Positions 1 through 12,902 of a stretch of 64,000 bases of DNA are shown here, one piece after another. The notes under the pieces are model-generated. The model ran no database searches, was not told where the DNA came from, and was given only the letters and a program-made list of their open reading frames with translations. The translations under genes were made by a program, and so were the position numbers. Positions within the stretch are counted from its first letter, which is position 1. Every line of letters starts with the position of its first letter. The stretch covers positions 20,410,671-20,474,670 of the forward strand of contig NC_049987.1 of assembly GCF_000003815.2 (NCBI RefSeq), written 5' to 3'. The stretch is from Branchiostoma floridae. Its lineage: Eukaryota > Chordata > Leptocardii > Amphioxiformes > Branchiostomatidae.

Positions 1-107
1 AGATACCAGTGTCCATAGCTAATGGACTCTCCTTGGCCGGCTGCACTCCTTGGCCAGCTTTGATATTACATTTAAGTATATCATGCCGCCGGTAAATCTG
101 CCGAAAA
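1..107 (+). mobile_element. Truncated right end of a TIR element family
   Basis: The text from about 50 to 107 (TGGCCAGCTTTGATATT and a terminal GGTAAATCTGCCG) resembles the right end of the element at 62606-62953 and the short element at 38162-38362. Only this end is in the window. The rest of 108-655 holds no gene or repeat I can support. Confidence 0.5.
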
Positions 108-654
108 GGTCATGCAGGCCCCTCTTTTAAAAAGTTTAATTTCTTCAGATGCCCACGAACCAAGACATCCACACAGTGTGCACCACATGTCATGGTTCGT
201 AAGTGCTGTACAGGTAAATGAGTCACGGCAGGTAAGTCTTGCACAGGTGAGTTACCCGTGACAGGTACGGCCGTACAGGCATGTTGACATGTGTATGGGT
301 GATTGACAGCGGGAGATGCTCCCGAGGTGAAAGATGTCAACATGGGAGACTTGTTACAACGTTATTCCCAGAAATACCAAGCCTGCATGGGCGCGCATAG
401 TCTTTCTTACATTCTTAAAAGACCACACCGCCTTACTAGTATTTCCTTAGTTCTCTGGCATATTGAAGTGAAAAATTGGAAGCAGACATCATAAAAGCAA
501 AGAGCTGACAGGAAAACTTGTGTTGTATTCACTCCATGAACCTGAGTGCACCAAGGTATAAACCTCATCCTCAGGGCTTTGTTATGAAAATACTGTTTTT
601 CTAGTAAAAATTTTCTTTCAATGCAGAGAAAGATGAAGAAAGACTAAATGCAGT

Positions 655-766
655 AGCCTGGGTACCATCCAATTTCTACCGGGCCTCCTTACACTCGCTA
701 CCCTAAAAAAATACAGTAGTGAGAGAAAGGAGCCCCGATAGAAATCGGATGGTACCTAGGCTATGA
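655..766. mobile_element. Small foldback element
   Basis: Imperfect inverted arms of about 45 bp start with AGCCTGGGTACCATCC on the left and end with GGATGGTACCTAGGCT on the right, separated by a short spacer with CTACCCTAAAAAAATACAG. It is non-coding and looks like a foldback MITE. The word AATGCAGT occurs on both sides but is not cleanly adjacent on the right, so the target duplication is uncertain. Confidence 0.6.
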
Positions 767-1017
767 ATGCAGTTGCAGGACTAGTAAAAGACAGCAGATT
801 CAGAACACAGTGAATGATGATGATGATGATGAGAGAAGCAACAAATAGGAACTACGTACTCTACTATGATAATCCTCCACACCTGTGTTTCCTGTTTATT
901 GCTGGTGCAGTAAGTCAGAGTCAAGTATATTACATGATTGTGTAACATGGTTGAACGTACAGGCCACCGACAGAGAAACGATTCGCACACACTGGGATGC
1001 AACGACAGACTATAAAG

Positions 1018-1661
1018 GGTGTGCCTAAATACCACAAACGACCACAAACGACTCGGAAATACCACAAACGACCACAAACGACTCTAGTATACAGTGTATA
1101 TTGGTCAAAGACCTTGTGTGGCGCTCTGGAGACATTGTTTACACATTTATGAATTTAAAAAACGCAGCAAGTCCTGCGTATTCACCAGTTATTTCGACTT
1201 AGTCCGCCGGTTTCAAGATCGAAGCGATTCTGCGCTGTCAATGAATGCGTGCCTGCATTTGAGGCTGAAAAACACTTAGTATACAAGTTTTATAAGTTGA
1301 CAATGATAGAATAGTGCCATGCTATAATCTATGAACCAACAGCGTCCATAGTTTTATCGTCCTGTCGTCTATGGAGCCGTGGATCCGGAAGGTATCGAGA
1401 ACTTCCCCATGCAGACTCCTAGCACGGCCGATCCAACATGGCGGCCGAGAATCGCTTCGATCTTGAAACCGGCGGACTAACTTGAAATAACTGGTGAATA
1501 CGCAGGACTTGCTGCATTTTTTAAATTCATAAATGTGTAAACAATGTCTCCAGAGCTACACAAGGTCTTTGACCCATATACACTGCATTTTAGAGTCGTT
1601 TGTGGTCGTTTGTGGTATTTCCGAGTCGTTTGTGGTCGTTTGTGGTATTTAGGCAGACCGG
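1018..1661. mobile_element. Long-TIR MITE with a 9-bp target duplication (Mutator-like)
   Basis: Arms 1018-1231 and 1449-1661 are about 213-bp inverted copies with few differences. The ends read GGTGTGCCTAAATACC and, inverted, GGTCTGCCTAAATACC, and each arm has a four-fold run of the decamer ACCACAAACG in two pairs. ACTATAAAG flanks the element on both sides (1009-1017 and 1662-1670). Long inverted ends with a 9-bp duplication are typical of Mutator-like elements. There is no coding capacity. It sits inside the outer element 857-3147. Confidence 0.85.
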
Positions 1662-1920
1662 ACTATAAAGTAAAGTAACTTTTAAGGCTGGCACTCGTTG
1701 ACCTTGAGTAGTACTAAATTCTACACAATGTACACAAAATGTACTTATTGTTCGTTTTTACGCTTTGAGCTATGAAAGTTGACCAATCATAATTGTGCCT
1801 GCTCCACTCTGCTGTGCAAAGAGATGAAGTCTGGTCAAACCGAAAATTGTTAATCAACGATCTCAATTCTTTTATACTTCTGGTAGAATGGTAAAAGAAG
1901 TTTGATTTAAGTAAAAATTT

Positions 1921-2200
1921 TAGGGTAGTCCCATGCCTTTTTTGAGGCCGTAGGGGCAGTGGGCACTGTATCTGTTATCCACATACCTAGGGCACAGTAT
2001 TGAAAGCTAGAGCCCGTCTCTCTCCTTCCATCGCCTTTAATCACCCAAAGTCAGGTATTTTTACACCTGCATGAGTGAAGTGAGGAAAGTCGTATAATAA
2101 AGTGCCTTACCGAAGGGACAACATCAGTGGCATATGATGGGATTTGAACCCATTACCCATGGGGCCTGGGCCCAAAACTACAATCACACAAACAGAAGGC
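1921..2200 (-). mobile_element. tRNA-derived SINE
   Basis: On the minus strand a B-box-like GGGTTCAAATCCCAT lies downstream of a degenerate tRNA head. It is followed by the body seen in other copies here (words CACTTTATTATACGAC, CCTGACTTTGGGTG, GGCCTCAAAAAAGGCATGG). Similar bodies recur at 29222, 29890 and 46795. The element is non-coding. Confidence 0.6.
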
Positions 2201-3149
2201 TTGATGTATATACATGTAACTATGCATTTGCCAAATCCCAAGACAACTCATTTTGCCAGTCTTAAGACCAGATGCCCTTGAACCTTACCAACCTCAGGAA
2301 TGTACAGTAGACACAGTTATTTGCAAGTTCATGCCCGTAGGCTACAATGTAGTTACAAGTACATGGTACATACAAGATAGGGAATATGGATGTAAAAATG
2401 AAACGTGATAGATATAATTATGTTTGATACGGGTGTTCCGGACCGTGTGAAAAATTTCCGCATCACGCAGGCTCAAAGTTTGTATCACACAGGCTTTCTT
2501 CGAGTAAATCGAACCATTTCGAGCGGGCCGAGTGCGGCACGGTTGGCAATTCGAATGCCTGATTCGGACGTTGGATAATTGCTGTTGTAACACTTTTTGT
2601 TCGAGGGCACCAAATTTGTTCAACTTCTGGCGCATTTCGCACGCCCTCCGGCAACTACTCAAATACTAGTGTTGACTATATCTAGACCTCAGCCGAGAGA
2701 CCGTCAACTTGGGAACGGAGTGTCGCGAAAACCGCGAAAGGTTGGATTTGAGTTCTAATTCGGAAGCTGAGGAAGACAAAGAGTCCCTCTTTTTCTACAT
2801 TTTGTGATTTTAAGATGAAAGTGGCTTTCTGTTCGCCCGTATTGTGGAACAGCTGGGGAATACAATTATAGGGGAAAGAGAAGAGAGGTACACTCTTAAT
2901 TCGATATTCAGATATGAATCACACTGTTTTGTCACTCAGTTTTATGATAAAACCCTGTGCGGCCTCCAGGCCAAGTTTGTCTTTCGTTGCATCCTAGTGC
3001 GTGCGGATCGTTTTTCTGTGTCCTGTACGTTTGGACACGTTCCAGAATTATGTAATATACTTGACTTTGTCTTTACCATCAACAGCACTTACTGCACCAG
3101 CAATAAACAGGAAACACAGGTGTGGAGGATTATCATAGTAGAGTGCTAG

Positions 3150-3310
3150 TTGTCTGGTTAATGACTCTGCGTTTGGACCATGAGGTCGTGGGTTTGAACC
3201 CTGGTTACTTGACATGCATGCTAATGGAAAGGGTGTTCTTAGGCGTGGACGATAGGTTGTGGTCCACTGTTCATCGTGCTTGTGGAAAGTGCTGGGGAAT
3301 TTCTTCAGTA
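3150..3310 (+). mobile_element. tRNA-like SINE fragment
   Basis: A-box-like text (TAGTTGTCTGGTTAATGACT) and a B-box-like GGGTTTGAACCCTGG are spaced as in a tRNA head. The fragment abuts the right arm of the element at 857-3147. The remainder to about 5270 has no supported gene; short open frames there lack family resemblance, and 4490-4560 holds a relic of the foldback family seen intact at 24815-25320. Confidence 0.5.
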
Positions 3311-5278
3311 CCGGTACAATGAACAATAAACAACAAACCTGGAAATATACTGTACATTGCATTTGTCTTCATCTCTGTCACAAGTGGAAGAATAATAGAT
3401 CTAACTCTTCAGCCCTTCAGAGTTAATCATAAACTGGTTTGGGATCATCTTTTTGTTATTTTCCAACATTCTCAGTGGTTGGGAAGAAATTAAAGTTTTG
3501 GGAAGAAGTTAAAGTTCATGGTGTTTGATATTTGCCCTTAAGCTATTCTAAGTTATTTTTTCTGTACATCAAACATTGCTTTTATTCTACTGGTTGGGAA
3601 AAATCCCTTCAAAATTCACGTCAGAAGTACAATGGAGAAGTATGCTCCTGGACCCCCTCAATGCTTCCTGTCTTTGCTACATACTGTACAGCTGCAACTT
3701 GATCAAAGGACACACAGACATCTAAAGCAGGAGGAGAGGCTGCTTTTCTTAGTTGATCCGCTGACAAGCAAATTTCCCTTTGGCAGGTGCATTACGAAAA
3801 GATCAGACAGTATCAGAATCTAAAAAGCCATACGATTTACATTGAAAGGTTTTTCGCCAAGTTAGAGGTCCAGGTAAACTCGGTAGGAGGCAACACAGCT
3901 CTTTGTTACTGATTAAAAGTCCATTAGAAACAACTTTGGCTGAATCCTGAGATTTTTACACAGAGTCAAAGCTAAGGTTAAAGGTGCTGCGTGCACATGT
4001 TTGCAGACACGTGCACACACTGTAAAAGGGGAAATATGTGTTTTGGTTTTATGTTTGCAATACCATTTTTTTTCTGTCATTGACTACTGCCAACATCGCA
4101 TTTTTACCGTCCATGAACATTTATACAGCACATGAAGTTCAACGTGAAGCTGTTTTGATTTTTTTTAATGCATGTCAAATTATTAGATGACTGGAAAAAT
4201 GTATCAAAATATATAGCAGTCCATCATGAAGGCAGTTCCTTCATTTATGACATCTAATAAGTGGTCAGGAGGGTTGAACAATTATGGTGAACCAAATAAA
4301 CCAAGAAAGTCTTCAATTTTGTTCTTTTGTTCTTCTTCTTTGACCTTGGAATCAACTAGGGCATTCTATGACACCAGGATATGTGTCTGATATTTCTTTT
4401 TGGCAATCTGCCGCAATCATTTGCTCATTTTACAGCTGTTTTGTAAGATTTACTGTATGGTTGAAAAGTTTCTTTTGGGGGAGGGGGAGTGGGGTGCGAA
4501 AATTGATGCGCACGTGGATGTCATCTATATAATCAAATCAATGTGGCCACATGTAAAAAAATGAAGCAGTTACAAGTAAGAATTAAGAGGTAGGTGCATG
4601 TGTGGAACTCCGAAATAAGATGGTATACAGTACTATGATCCACTGTTTGTAGTCTTCATAAGACTTTAGGAGCATATAAAGGGATTATCTATGTAGAGTC
4701 CCCCGCTGGTCTGTTGAACTTCACATGGGTTTTTATGGGGAAAATATTTGAACTTGGATCAGACGCAAGTCACAAGGCAGGGGGGAAAATGATCTCTGTT
4801 TACCATTTTGGCACATGTGTGGTAGTTTCAATATTTTTGCTTTTTTGTGGGCATTTTTCAAACGGAGAGTAAGAATTGATCCCTGCTTTGCCTGGAGTAA
4901 TGTCAGCATGTGTTAGAAACTTTGGAGGAGGCTTTGTGGACATTACATTTGGAAGCTTGGAGTGGAGACTAGCCGACTGCTGCTTACTGCAATTCTACAA
5001 GCAGAGGTTGAGTCACAGAGATATAGTAGTAGTCGGGAAATTTACAGGTGCACTCCTCTCCCCTCTGCCACAGAACGGAACGGTACAAGCCTTTTAAATC
5101 TGATCACTTTGACACATTCCCTTTGACACTGGGGACTGATGAAGATATACAATGTAGTCTCTCTTAGGAACACACAACGGTTGGTAATGATACAAGAAAG
5201 GGGCTATAAGAAGGAACAAAGCAACAGTGGTCGTTGAAAATTTGGTCTGGTATACTTTTGTGTTTATTTATATTAATT

Positions 5279-6316
5279 ATTACCTCCATGAAAAAATGGA
5301 GGTATAGTTTTGAGTGTGTCTGTGTGTGTGTGTGTGTGTCTGTGTGTCCGCATATTTGTGGTCATCATAACTTGAGAACCTCTTGATGGACTACGATGAT
5401 ATTTAATATGTGGGTAGGGGTTGGGAAGGTGTGTGACCTTGGTACTGCAGCGCAACTTCGGGTTTTGCTATCTCGGTGTTCTGAACATGCTATGGTCAAG
5501 ATTTTTAAGTATTAGATAGCTCTTGTGCTCAGGAAAAAATGACGTAAGTTTTGGCCCCCTAGCGTCTAGTTTTGGGATAGCAGGGGCATTTTTGTCAAAA
5601 CCTTCTGACGAGGATAACTCAAGAAGGGAACAACGGATTTTCATGATTTTTTGGTATGTAGGTACCTTAGACAATGTTGTACAAGATTAAATACTAATTA
5701 TGCAAAATAGGAGTACATTTGCATAATTAATGAGAATATTCTACCATAGCAATTTTTTCAATGTATCTCTTGTCCCGTACGTGATATGGTCGTGACATTT
5801 AGGTGGTAGATAGCTTTCAGTGTCATGACAAAGTGAGGCAAGTTTCAGCCCCCTAACATTTAATTTGGGAACTGCAGGGGCGTTTTTGTCAAGACATTCC
5901 AAAGAGGATAACTGCAGAAAGGATTGACGGATTGGCATCATATTATGCATGCAAGTACCTTAGGCAAAGATGTTTATAATGATATACATGTTATGCAAAT
6001 GAGGAGTTAATTTGCATAATTAATGAGGAAATTGTATAATTCCTTTGTGTTCAATAACTGGACTTCAATAAAATTAACACATGTTAATATGATAGGTGGA
6101 ATATAAGCAGATACCAAGTATGATAATGAGGAACGTATTTGCATAATTTATGTAGAAATTGCAAAACCGCTTTATGATTAATAATGGGAATTTTATAATT
6201 GTGACATGTGTACGTTTGTCAATGATGAACAACACCATGCATAAATTATGTTAATGTCTTAGTCAGTTGCATGAAATTTACAAAAGCTCTAAATTTTCAT
6301 GGAGGTATGAGGTCGC
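5279..6316. mobile_element. 1-kb TIR element with internal duplication and TG repeat
   Basis: The left end TACCTCCATGAAAAAATGG is mirrored by TTTTCATGGAGGTA at the right end. Inside are a TG-rich microsatellite (5316-5347) and two diverged direct copies of a roughly 290-bp module (about 5400-5700 and 5745-6010), each with CAGGGGC, TTTTTGTCAA, GAGGATAACT and AAGTACCTTAG-like words. No protein is encoded. Confidence 0.6.
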
Positions 6317-7943
6317 CGAACTCTAGTTTACTTTTGTTTTGTAAGAAAGTTTAGCATTGTACTAAGATTACTACAAACACAGATGAGCTTCCATGATGAA
6401 AGGGGTTTCAGTTACCCACTGCACACGTATCGCTGACTGGCAAAGTGAGAAGCACGTGTATCAAGACTATTTTACGTCACTAAAGACCTCTTCCCTGTTT
6501 GTTTTGGACGGCTTCTCAGCACAGATGAAGGTTCATGCTGCCTGCAGACTGCCGAGAAAAGATGTCTAACAGAAAGATAGACAGATGGTAGCCCCTTCCA
6601 GCCATATCTGCGTCATCTATCGGACATGTTTTGTCTGGTAAAAGCACTGAAGAGCAAACTCAGCCTAAGATCCTTTATGATAAGATGTAGATGATTATAC
6701 AGACCTGAAGTCAATGACCTGGGGCAGCCTTCAGATGGCTGTGGAAAGAATATTGTTTTTGATTGTTATTTTGTCCATGGTGAATTCCACTTGTATTGTC
6801 TGTGTCAGTTGGAATAGCCCTTTGTAATAGCCACAGGCTAGTTAGGCAGCAATGGCTGTAAAGTGCTGTGCATGCTGAATAATATAATTACCCCGTTTTA
6901 TTGTACAATCCTCCGTAGCAAGGAGGTTAACCTCCTTATATTTAATATCTGTAGTAACTGCTGGCTCCTTCTGTTGGCAAGCCAAAAGATTGGGCCAGCC
7001 ATTGTTGTGGAAGGTGTTACCTGGTCACTGCATGAAGCTATTTTTGCATCATCCGTCGGACATGTTTTGTCTGGTAAAAGGGCTGATGAGCAAACTCAGC
7101 ATATTACAAATGTAGATCCTTTAAGATGTATAGACTATACAGACCAGGCCAATAACCTGGGGAAAAGGTCTTGCAGCCTGAAGACTGATGTGGAAAAAAA
7201 TCTCAAAGACGGAACTACACGTACAGTATACAACATTATTACTAGCCACATGAATAGCCTGCGTACAATCCTCCATAGCAAGGACGTTAACCTTCTTGTC
7301 CATAGTAACAGCTGAACTGAAGAACTCCACTGATATCAGCATAAGGAATTTTCAAAAAGCCAGCAAGGGTCAAGAACAGCAGTTACGTATACCATAATAG
7401 TAAATGTAGAAAGCAAACATTTGTGAGCAAATGCAGGACGATTCCCCCGTTTTATTGTACAATCCTCTGTAGCAAGGAGATTAACCTCCTTGTCTGTAGT
7501 AACTGCTGGTTCCTTCTGTTGGCAAGCAAAAAGATTGGGCCAGCAATTGTTGTGGAAGGTGTTACCTGGTGACCGCATGAAGCTATTTTTGCATCATCCG
7601 TCGAACATGTTTTGTCTGGTACAAGCGCTGATGAGCAAACTCAGCGTATTAGATCCTTTAAGATGTATAGACTATATATATACAGACCAGGCCAATAACC
7701 TGGGGAAAATGTCTTGCTTGCAGCCTGAAGACTGCTGATGTTTTGTCTTGTAAAAGCGCTGATGAGCAAGCAAAGTCAGCGTAAGATCCTACAGTAGCAG
7801 AATAGGAAAGAAATCTCAAGCAGCTGCAGACATACAGGGCATTACTACCAGCCACATGGACATACGTATTTGCATCATCTCTTAGATACGTTTGGTCTCT
7901 TGATAAAAGCAAAGTCAGCGTAAGATCCTACAGATCGCTTATA

Positions 7944-8129
7944 CCCTCCTCACATTAGGCGAAAATTGATTGGACAACGAGTCTGCGAGCTCTAAATTAC
8001 GAGGAGGCATGACCCTGATGCAGAGGAAGAAATGGCAGAGTTCCCCCCTTCCTGTCAGGGTCATGCCTCCTCGTAATTTAGAGCTCGCAGACTCGTCGTC
8101 CGATCGATTTTTGCCTAATGTGAGGGGGG
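7944..8129. mobile_element. Foldback MITE with near-perfect 75-bp arms
   Basis: Arms 7944-8018 and 8055-8129 are almost exact inverted copies (for example GTCTGCGAGCTCTAAATTAC against GTAATTTAGAGCTCGCAGAC) around a 36-bp spacer. TATA flanks both ends (7940-7943 and 8130-8133). It is non-coding, and the low divergence between arms suggests a fairly recent insertion. Confidence 0.85.
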
Positions 8130-8699
8130 TATAAGGAAAGCAATCTCAAGCTAAGATGGACATAATACAGACATAAAGGACTTAACTACCAGCCACATGA
8201 AGTCATGTTTATGTCATATGTTAGACATGTTTGGTCTGGTAAAAGTGCTGAAACAGATGAACAAACTAAGTTGAGATCAGAAAATGTTCAGACAGAAGGG
8301 AAAATGAGGCAAAGGCCGCGGCCACGCAGATTCAACTTTCTGGTTATCTTTTAAAAAACCTGGTATGATAGCCAGAGTCCTCACACTGCATTCGCATTCA
8401 AACCCTTTCTCATCAAACATTAGGTACTTAATAGTTAATGTGCATGGGTATTTACAATGAGGTCCCAAATGCAAAGGAGAATATTGTATACGTGAGTACA
8501 CTGTTGACAAGTTATTTTTGGAACCGCATCTGTAAGCAACAACACCTAGAACATGATTCACCGGAATGTGAACTGGTCAGCAGTGCCCTGAGGAAGGTTA
8601 TGGGAATGCCAGTTGAACAAAACGTGTTGTGTACAGATAATATTGTCCTTTCCATTTATTCATGTTTTGTAAATTTCTTTTAAACACGAGTCAAATAAA

Positions 8700-8825
8700 T
8701 AAAAAATCCAAAACACGACTGTTGAATTTGTAGTCCCTTCCGGGGTGCATGTCTAGAATTTGAACCCATAACCCCCGGGTCTAAAATCCATTGCCAAGAC
8801 CAATCGCGCTGCGACTTTTGGGTTA
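8700..8825 (-). mobile_element. tRNA-derived SINE fragment
   Basis: The minus strand shows a head with ATTGGTCTTGGCAATGGATT and a B-box-like GGGTTCAAATTCTAG, then a short body. From about 9030 to 12690 I see no gene, intact transposon or RNA gene; the open frames there are short and unlike known proteins. Confidence 0.55.
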
Positions 8826-11800
8826 GGAAGTTTTGGCTTTTCACTTGAACAAATTCCTTAAAGAAGAAGACAAGCCACCTGCAGCATTTGCAAGACATGA
8901 AATAAGAACTCCGCTGCCATCAGCGTAAGGAATTTTCAAGAAGCCAGCAAGGATCAAGAATGCAGTAACCATAGTTCAAGTAGAAAGCAGACATTTGCGA
9001 GCAAATGCTGGAAGATTCCCCCTCTTCATCGTATTAATGTTGTTTTAGGGAAATTTGTGTTATAAATGACACAAAGAATTTCCATAGCAAAGAACTGAAC
9101 GAAACAAATTGAATGAGATTTCACCATCAAATAGACTTTTATTCTATCAAGTTTTCCATGTAAAACTAAAATTTGTTCTTAATTCACACTATGCTATGTT
9201 TCATCAGTTCCTTTAGTTTGTACATGATTTACAGCAAGACATGATTGAAATACTGTGTGGTGTAACACTGTAATGTCTACAGAAGGATTTTTTTCTGTAC
9301 CAACAATTATTCTAGGTACTATCTTTTGACCGTCTCAAATTTCTCCAATAAAAAGATCGGATGTTACACATTTTTCATATTGCCGCATGAAATCCAACTT
9401 ATCTAAGACACTATCTGGCCCAAATTGTTCAGTATTCTAAGTTCTACACCTTCTGACTGTTTGATATTACCTACCTGTAATTTGAACAGTGAATCGGCTA
9501 ATACACCAAAAATTAAGACAAATACTAATGATACACATTGTACAGTGTATGTCTCCTACTCACAACCAAAACATTTAAATAACCCGAAAGGCAAACTTTC
9601 TCAATGCAAAGAAAGCCTATTGCTTATGTTACAGACAACAGCAACAAAATGTTAGGAGTCATGCTAATTCCCCCCTTCAACTTGAGACTGCGACCATGCT
9701 GCTACTGAGTGATAAAATTTTTGGGAGATGCTCAACAAATTTCATACAGAACAAAATTTTAAAACTTTTCATTGCTTTGTTTTCTTGTAAATCATACTTT
9801 TACATAATATTCCAATCATTAAATAAAGGATCACTCAAATATAACTTTGGCTGCTGTGAGATCGCTGTCAAGTAGAAAGGGGGCCTTAGGACAGTAACTA
9901 TTTTTAATAGATAAGACTATACATGTATTTTCATATTTTACCCCTTCCCATACAGACAAGTATACAGCCTTACAGGCATTTCAAAACTGGCAGATGTCAA
10001 ACAGTGATAAAGTCTGAATTAGGAACGAGAAGTCAACATTCAACTTCAACATAAAACAAGCCACGCCAATTTAATTCAATGGTTCAATGGCCAAGCGAAT
10101 TGACAGAGCGCTCAATGAATTTCATTGATAGAAAAACACAAATTCAGTTAAGAATGCAGCATTGACTAATGTGCAACAGTCGAGAGAGATACATTTTGTA
10201 CCCCCTTACATGTAATTGGACACTCTTCAATTTCAGGTGAATTCAAATTTTCTGTTTTTGTCTTGTTGACCCGATAGTAAATTTTACTTAAAACTTCTGA
10301 GACCCAAGAAAATAAATTGGTGTGGATTTTCACAATAAAGACGGTGGTCCTACTGCATCTGGTGTACGATGGATGCTTTCTCCTCCTTCACATCATCAGG
10401 TCACCATCTCAAGATACCCCAAGATGCAGCCTCAAGACATGGATGCACACCTGAAAAAAGGTGAAAGAAAAAAAGAAATTAAGTTAAACTTATTTGTTCT
10501 CTTTCTGCATAACCAACAAAACCACCTTAAGGTGTAACACACCTGTTTTGAATGTATACTTAGGTACAAGCTGCGTAAGGTTGGACAGCGGGGTTTGATC
10601 CACTCAAACCAGAAAGGACCGTTACTCTTATTGATAAGTGTGATGGGTTCTTTAAGGTGCTTGAGGTCTGGCTTTCTTCAAAAGTTGTATCCACAACCAA
10701 GGAAATAAATAAGTGTGGCCAAATATAGACCATGGAGGCTTTGTGGTTTTTACCTTGACCTTGCATGTGTAAGGCCACACCACTTTATTTCCTTGCTTCT
10801 TTTATGAAGTAAACTAAGCAAGACATTGGAACAGAGGAGTCAGAGGACTTGGAGTGAAACCTGCATCTGGTGTACATGACACAGTCATTCTTCAACTATT
10901 TGAACTGTAAATTACACAGTCATGAATTGTACATCTGCTCCCTGATACAGTCTGTACCAAGGTACTGTACAGACATTCTCTTCACACTCTGTTTGCAGTT
11001 CACCATCATTCTCTTAAAACTGAGAACAAACATATCAAAGCTGCGTTCAAAAACATGAATTGCATCTGAACTTGGAGTTGGAGAGGATACGAGGTCTTCA
11101 AAATAGACTCCTGAGTACAAGAAAGTCAGGGTTGAGCAAGTTCAGACTAAACCAGTCAAGTTCATGTCCAATGTTGCACACATGTGCAGAATCTCACAAG
11201 TCCAGGCTCAGTCTCTGGTGTCAACAGCAACACTGATGGCCAGCTTGTGAAGATGATGTGTTACGCAGTTAAAGGCAGGCTCTACAGGCCTATACAGATA
11301 TAGAAGCTGGGGTGTTACACCAAAGGGTGATTACACTGGCTATACAATATACATGTAAATGCTGGTGTGTTATGCCAAAGGGCAGCTATACTGGCTCTAC
11401 AGAATGATACAGATACAGAGCTGGTAACGTTACGTTATGCTGAGGAACGGTTACACTGGCTATGCAGATAGAGAAGCTTGTATTACACCAAAGGGCATGT
11501 TCTACCAGCTTTATAGATACAGAAGTTGGTACCACTGAAGGGCAGTTACATTTAGTTACACATGTACATGTTTATACAATACCCGTACAGAAACTTGTGT
11601 GCCACAAACAAGGCGGTGCTGACGGCATGTGCCTTTTTAGTTCAGACTGGAAGGAGTTGTAAAATGCCACTTGGCAGAAAGGTGGCCCAGAATGTGCGCC
11701 GGAGCATTGGCTATTTAATGTTTTGTGGTGCAATCGTTATTGTGTAACTTTCTAAACAATTTTTGTGTGGACCACGAGCAATTCGAGTTGACGGAAGGGC

Positions 11801-12690
11801 AAGGGGCAAGCAGAATTACACAGGGGGCAAAGAGAATTGAGGGGGGGGGGGAATTGAGTTATAGGGAAAGTCCGTCGGCAAAGCTGAATGGGTCAGGGAA
11901 AAGCTGAATGAGTTGGGAGGGGGTGAAAATGTAAGTCTTCAATGTTGGAAAGAGATATTAACAGTGCACTTCTTTTACTGGTATAAACTTAACAGTGTAG
12001 AGAGTTAAGTGCTTACTAGTTGTTTCACTATGATAACCGATAAAGGTCAAGTTGAAATCCTTTTAACAGTTGAGTCCAATTTCCTGTTTGCTCCCATGGA
12101 TTTGACCTTGGGAGAACGACCTCTAACGGCAGATGTTCCGCCTGCGGTGGGAAGAATTTCCAGGCCGTGACCGCCTCGCGCCGGGTTGTACAATGTACAT
12201 AAAACAAATACTTTGTCTGTGTACCGATCCAACTTCGTCATTCTCACTTTGTAAGGCCACACCTCTAACATTAGATTTAGAAGATGGGACGTACATCGCG
12301 ATGTTAACAATGTCAATGTCAATGAACCGCATTGCAGCTGAGGATACAAGACCGGAGGAAAATATGTACATCTACCAAATAGCAGGTCCTCAAGCAACTG
12401 GATTTGATTTTACAAATTTCTAAATCTTCTTCGATGAGTCAGCAATGATTGACATGTCAGGGTCAGAGGTCACCACTAATCGATCAGTAGACTAGGGAGA
12501 AGAGGGAGTACTGGACGCCTTTAAGGTGTTAGCATGAAAGTTCATCTATGTTGGTAAATGACATTGAGAAAAAGACTAAACTTTACTTAACCAACACCAA
12601 GTTTAATTGGGACTTACCCCAAATTTTCAGCCAACTGTCTTGTTCACGGAATGGACCCGTCTGCTGTAGCTTCCGGACGTGACGTCAGGG

Positions 12691-12902
12691 ACACACGACT
12701 GCAGCAAAGGTTCGTAAATGCCAGATAACCTGTGTCGCCCCCTGTGTCTTGAAAAAGTCAAAATCCTTGACTCAGAGCTGGTATTCTTTGAGTGAAGGAG
12801 GCTGTGTATATTCGCGCCCACCGTCCATCGCTGAACAGAGACGGGGGGCAACACAGGTTACCGGTATCTGGCATTTACAACCCTTTGCTGTAGTCGTGTG
12901 CC
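12691..12902. mobile_element. Foldback element with 50-60 bp arms
   Basis: Left arm 12691-12742 (CACACGACTGCAGCAAAGG, TAAATGCCAGATAACCTG) is matched in reverse by 12844-12902 (CAGGTTACCGGTATCTGGCA, CCTTTGCTGTAGTCGTGTG). The spacer of about 100 bp is non-coding. From 12903 to 15250 there is no gene I can support; about 14125-14235 contains text (CCCCCTGCTGTAGCGA, GGAGATGGGCACC) like the body of the 5S-headed SINE at 31125-31403. Confidence 0.7.

Larger units (their letters stand above)
857..3147. mobile_element. Outer DNA transposon with diverged inverted ends
   Basis: The left arm (about 857-1005) and right arm (about 2978-3147) are inverted copies. Both carry CTACTATGATAATCCTCC next to CACCTGTGTTTCCTG and TTGCTGGTGCAGTAAG on one strand, then more diverged sequence with CGTACAGG and GTTGCATCC. 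The interior shows no intact transposase. The element is interrupted by the younger inverted-repeat element at 1018-1661 and a tRNA-like SINE near 1921-2200. It is inferred to be an old non-autonomous or decayed DNA transposon. Confidence 0.6.
6590..9030. repeat. Cluster of local direct duplications
   Basis: Segments of this stretch are copies of one another. About 6886-7130 matches 7440-7690 (shared words include CTGTTGGCAAGC, GATTGGGCCAGC and TTGTTGTGGAAGGTG). The word GACATGTTTTGTCTGGTA with AGCAAACTCAGC recurs near 6622, 7058, 7608 and, decayed, at 7740, 7890 and 8225. A third segment, with AAGGAATTTTCAA and GCCAGCAAGG, is at 7343-7445 and 8925-9025. Open frames of up to 150 codons run through it but follow the repeat and resemble no family, so I call no gene. 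Confidence 0.65.

Noticed and set aside
6863-7315. 150-codon open frame on the plus strand
   Set aside because: It lies entirely in the local duplication cluster, has no family resemblance, and its related copy at 7490-7738 is broken differently.
10322-10537. Possible terminal exon on either strand near an acceptor-like TTTTTTCAG (minus strand)
   Set aside because: Reading frames are short and unmatched; it may be UTR, but nothing in the window anchors it.
12047-12423. Overlapping open frames on both strands (up to 116 codons)
   Set aside because: Neither strand resembles a known family, no splice context supports them, and opposite-strand overlap suggests base composition.
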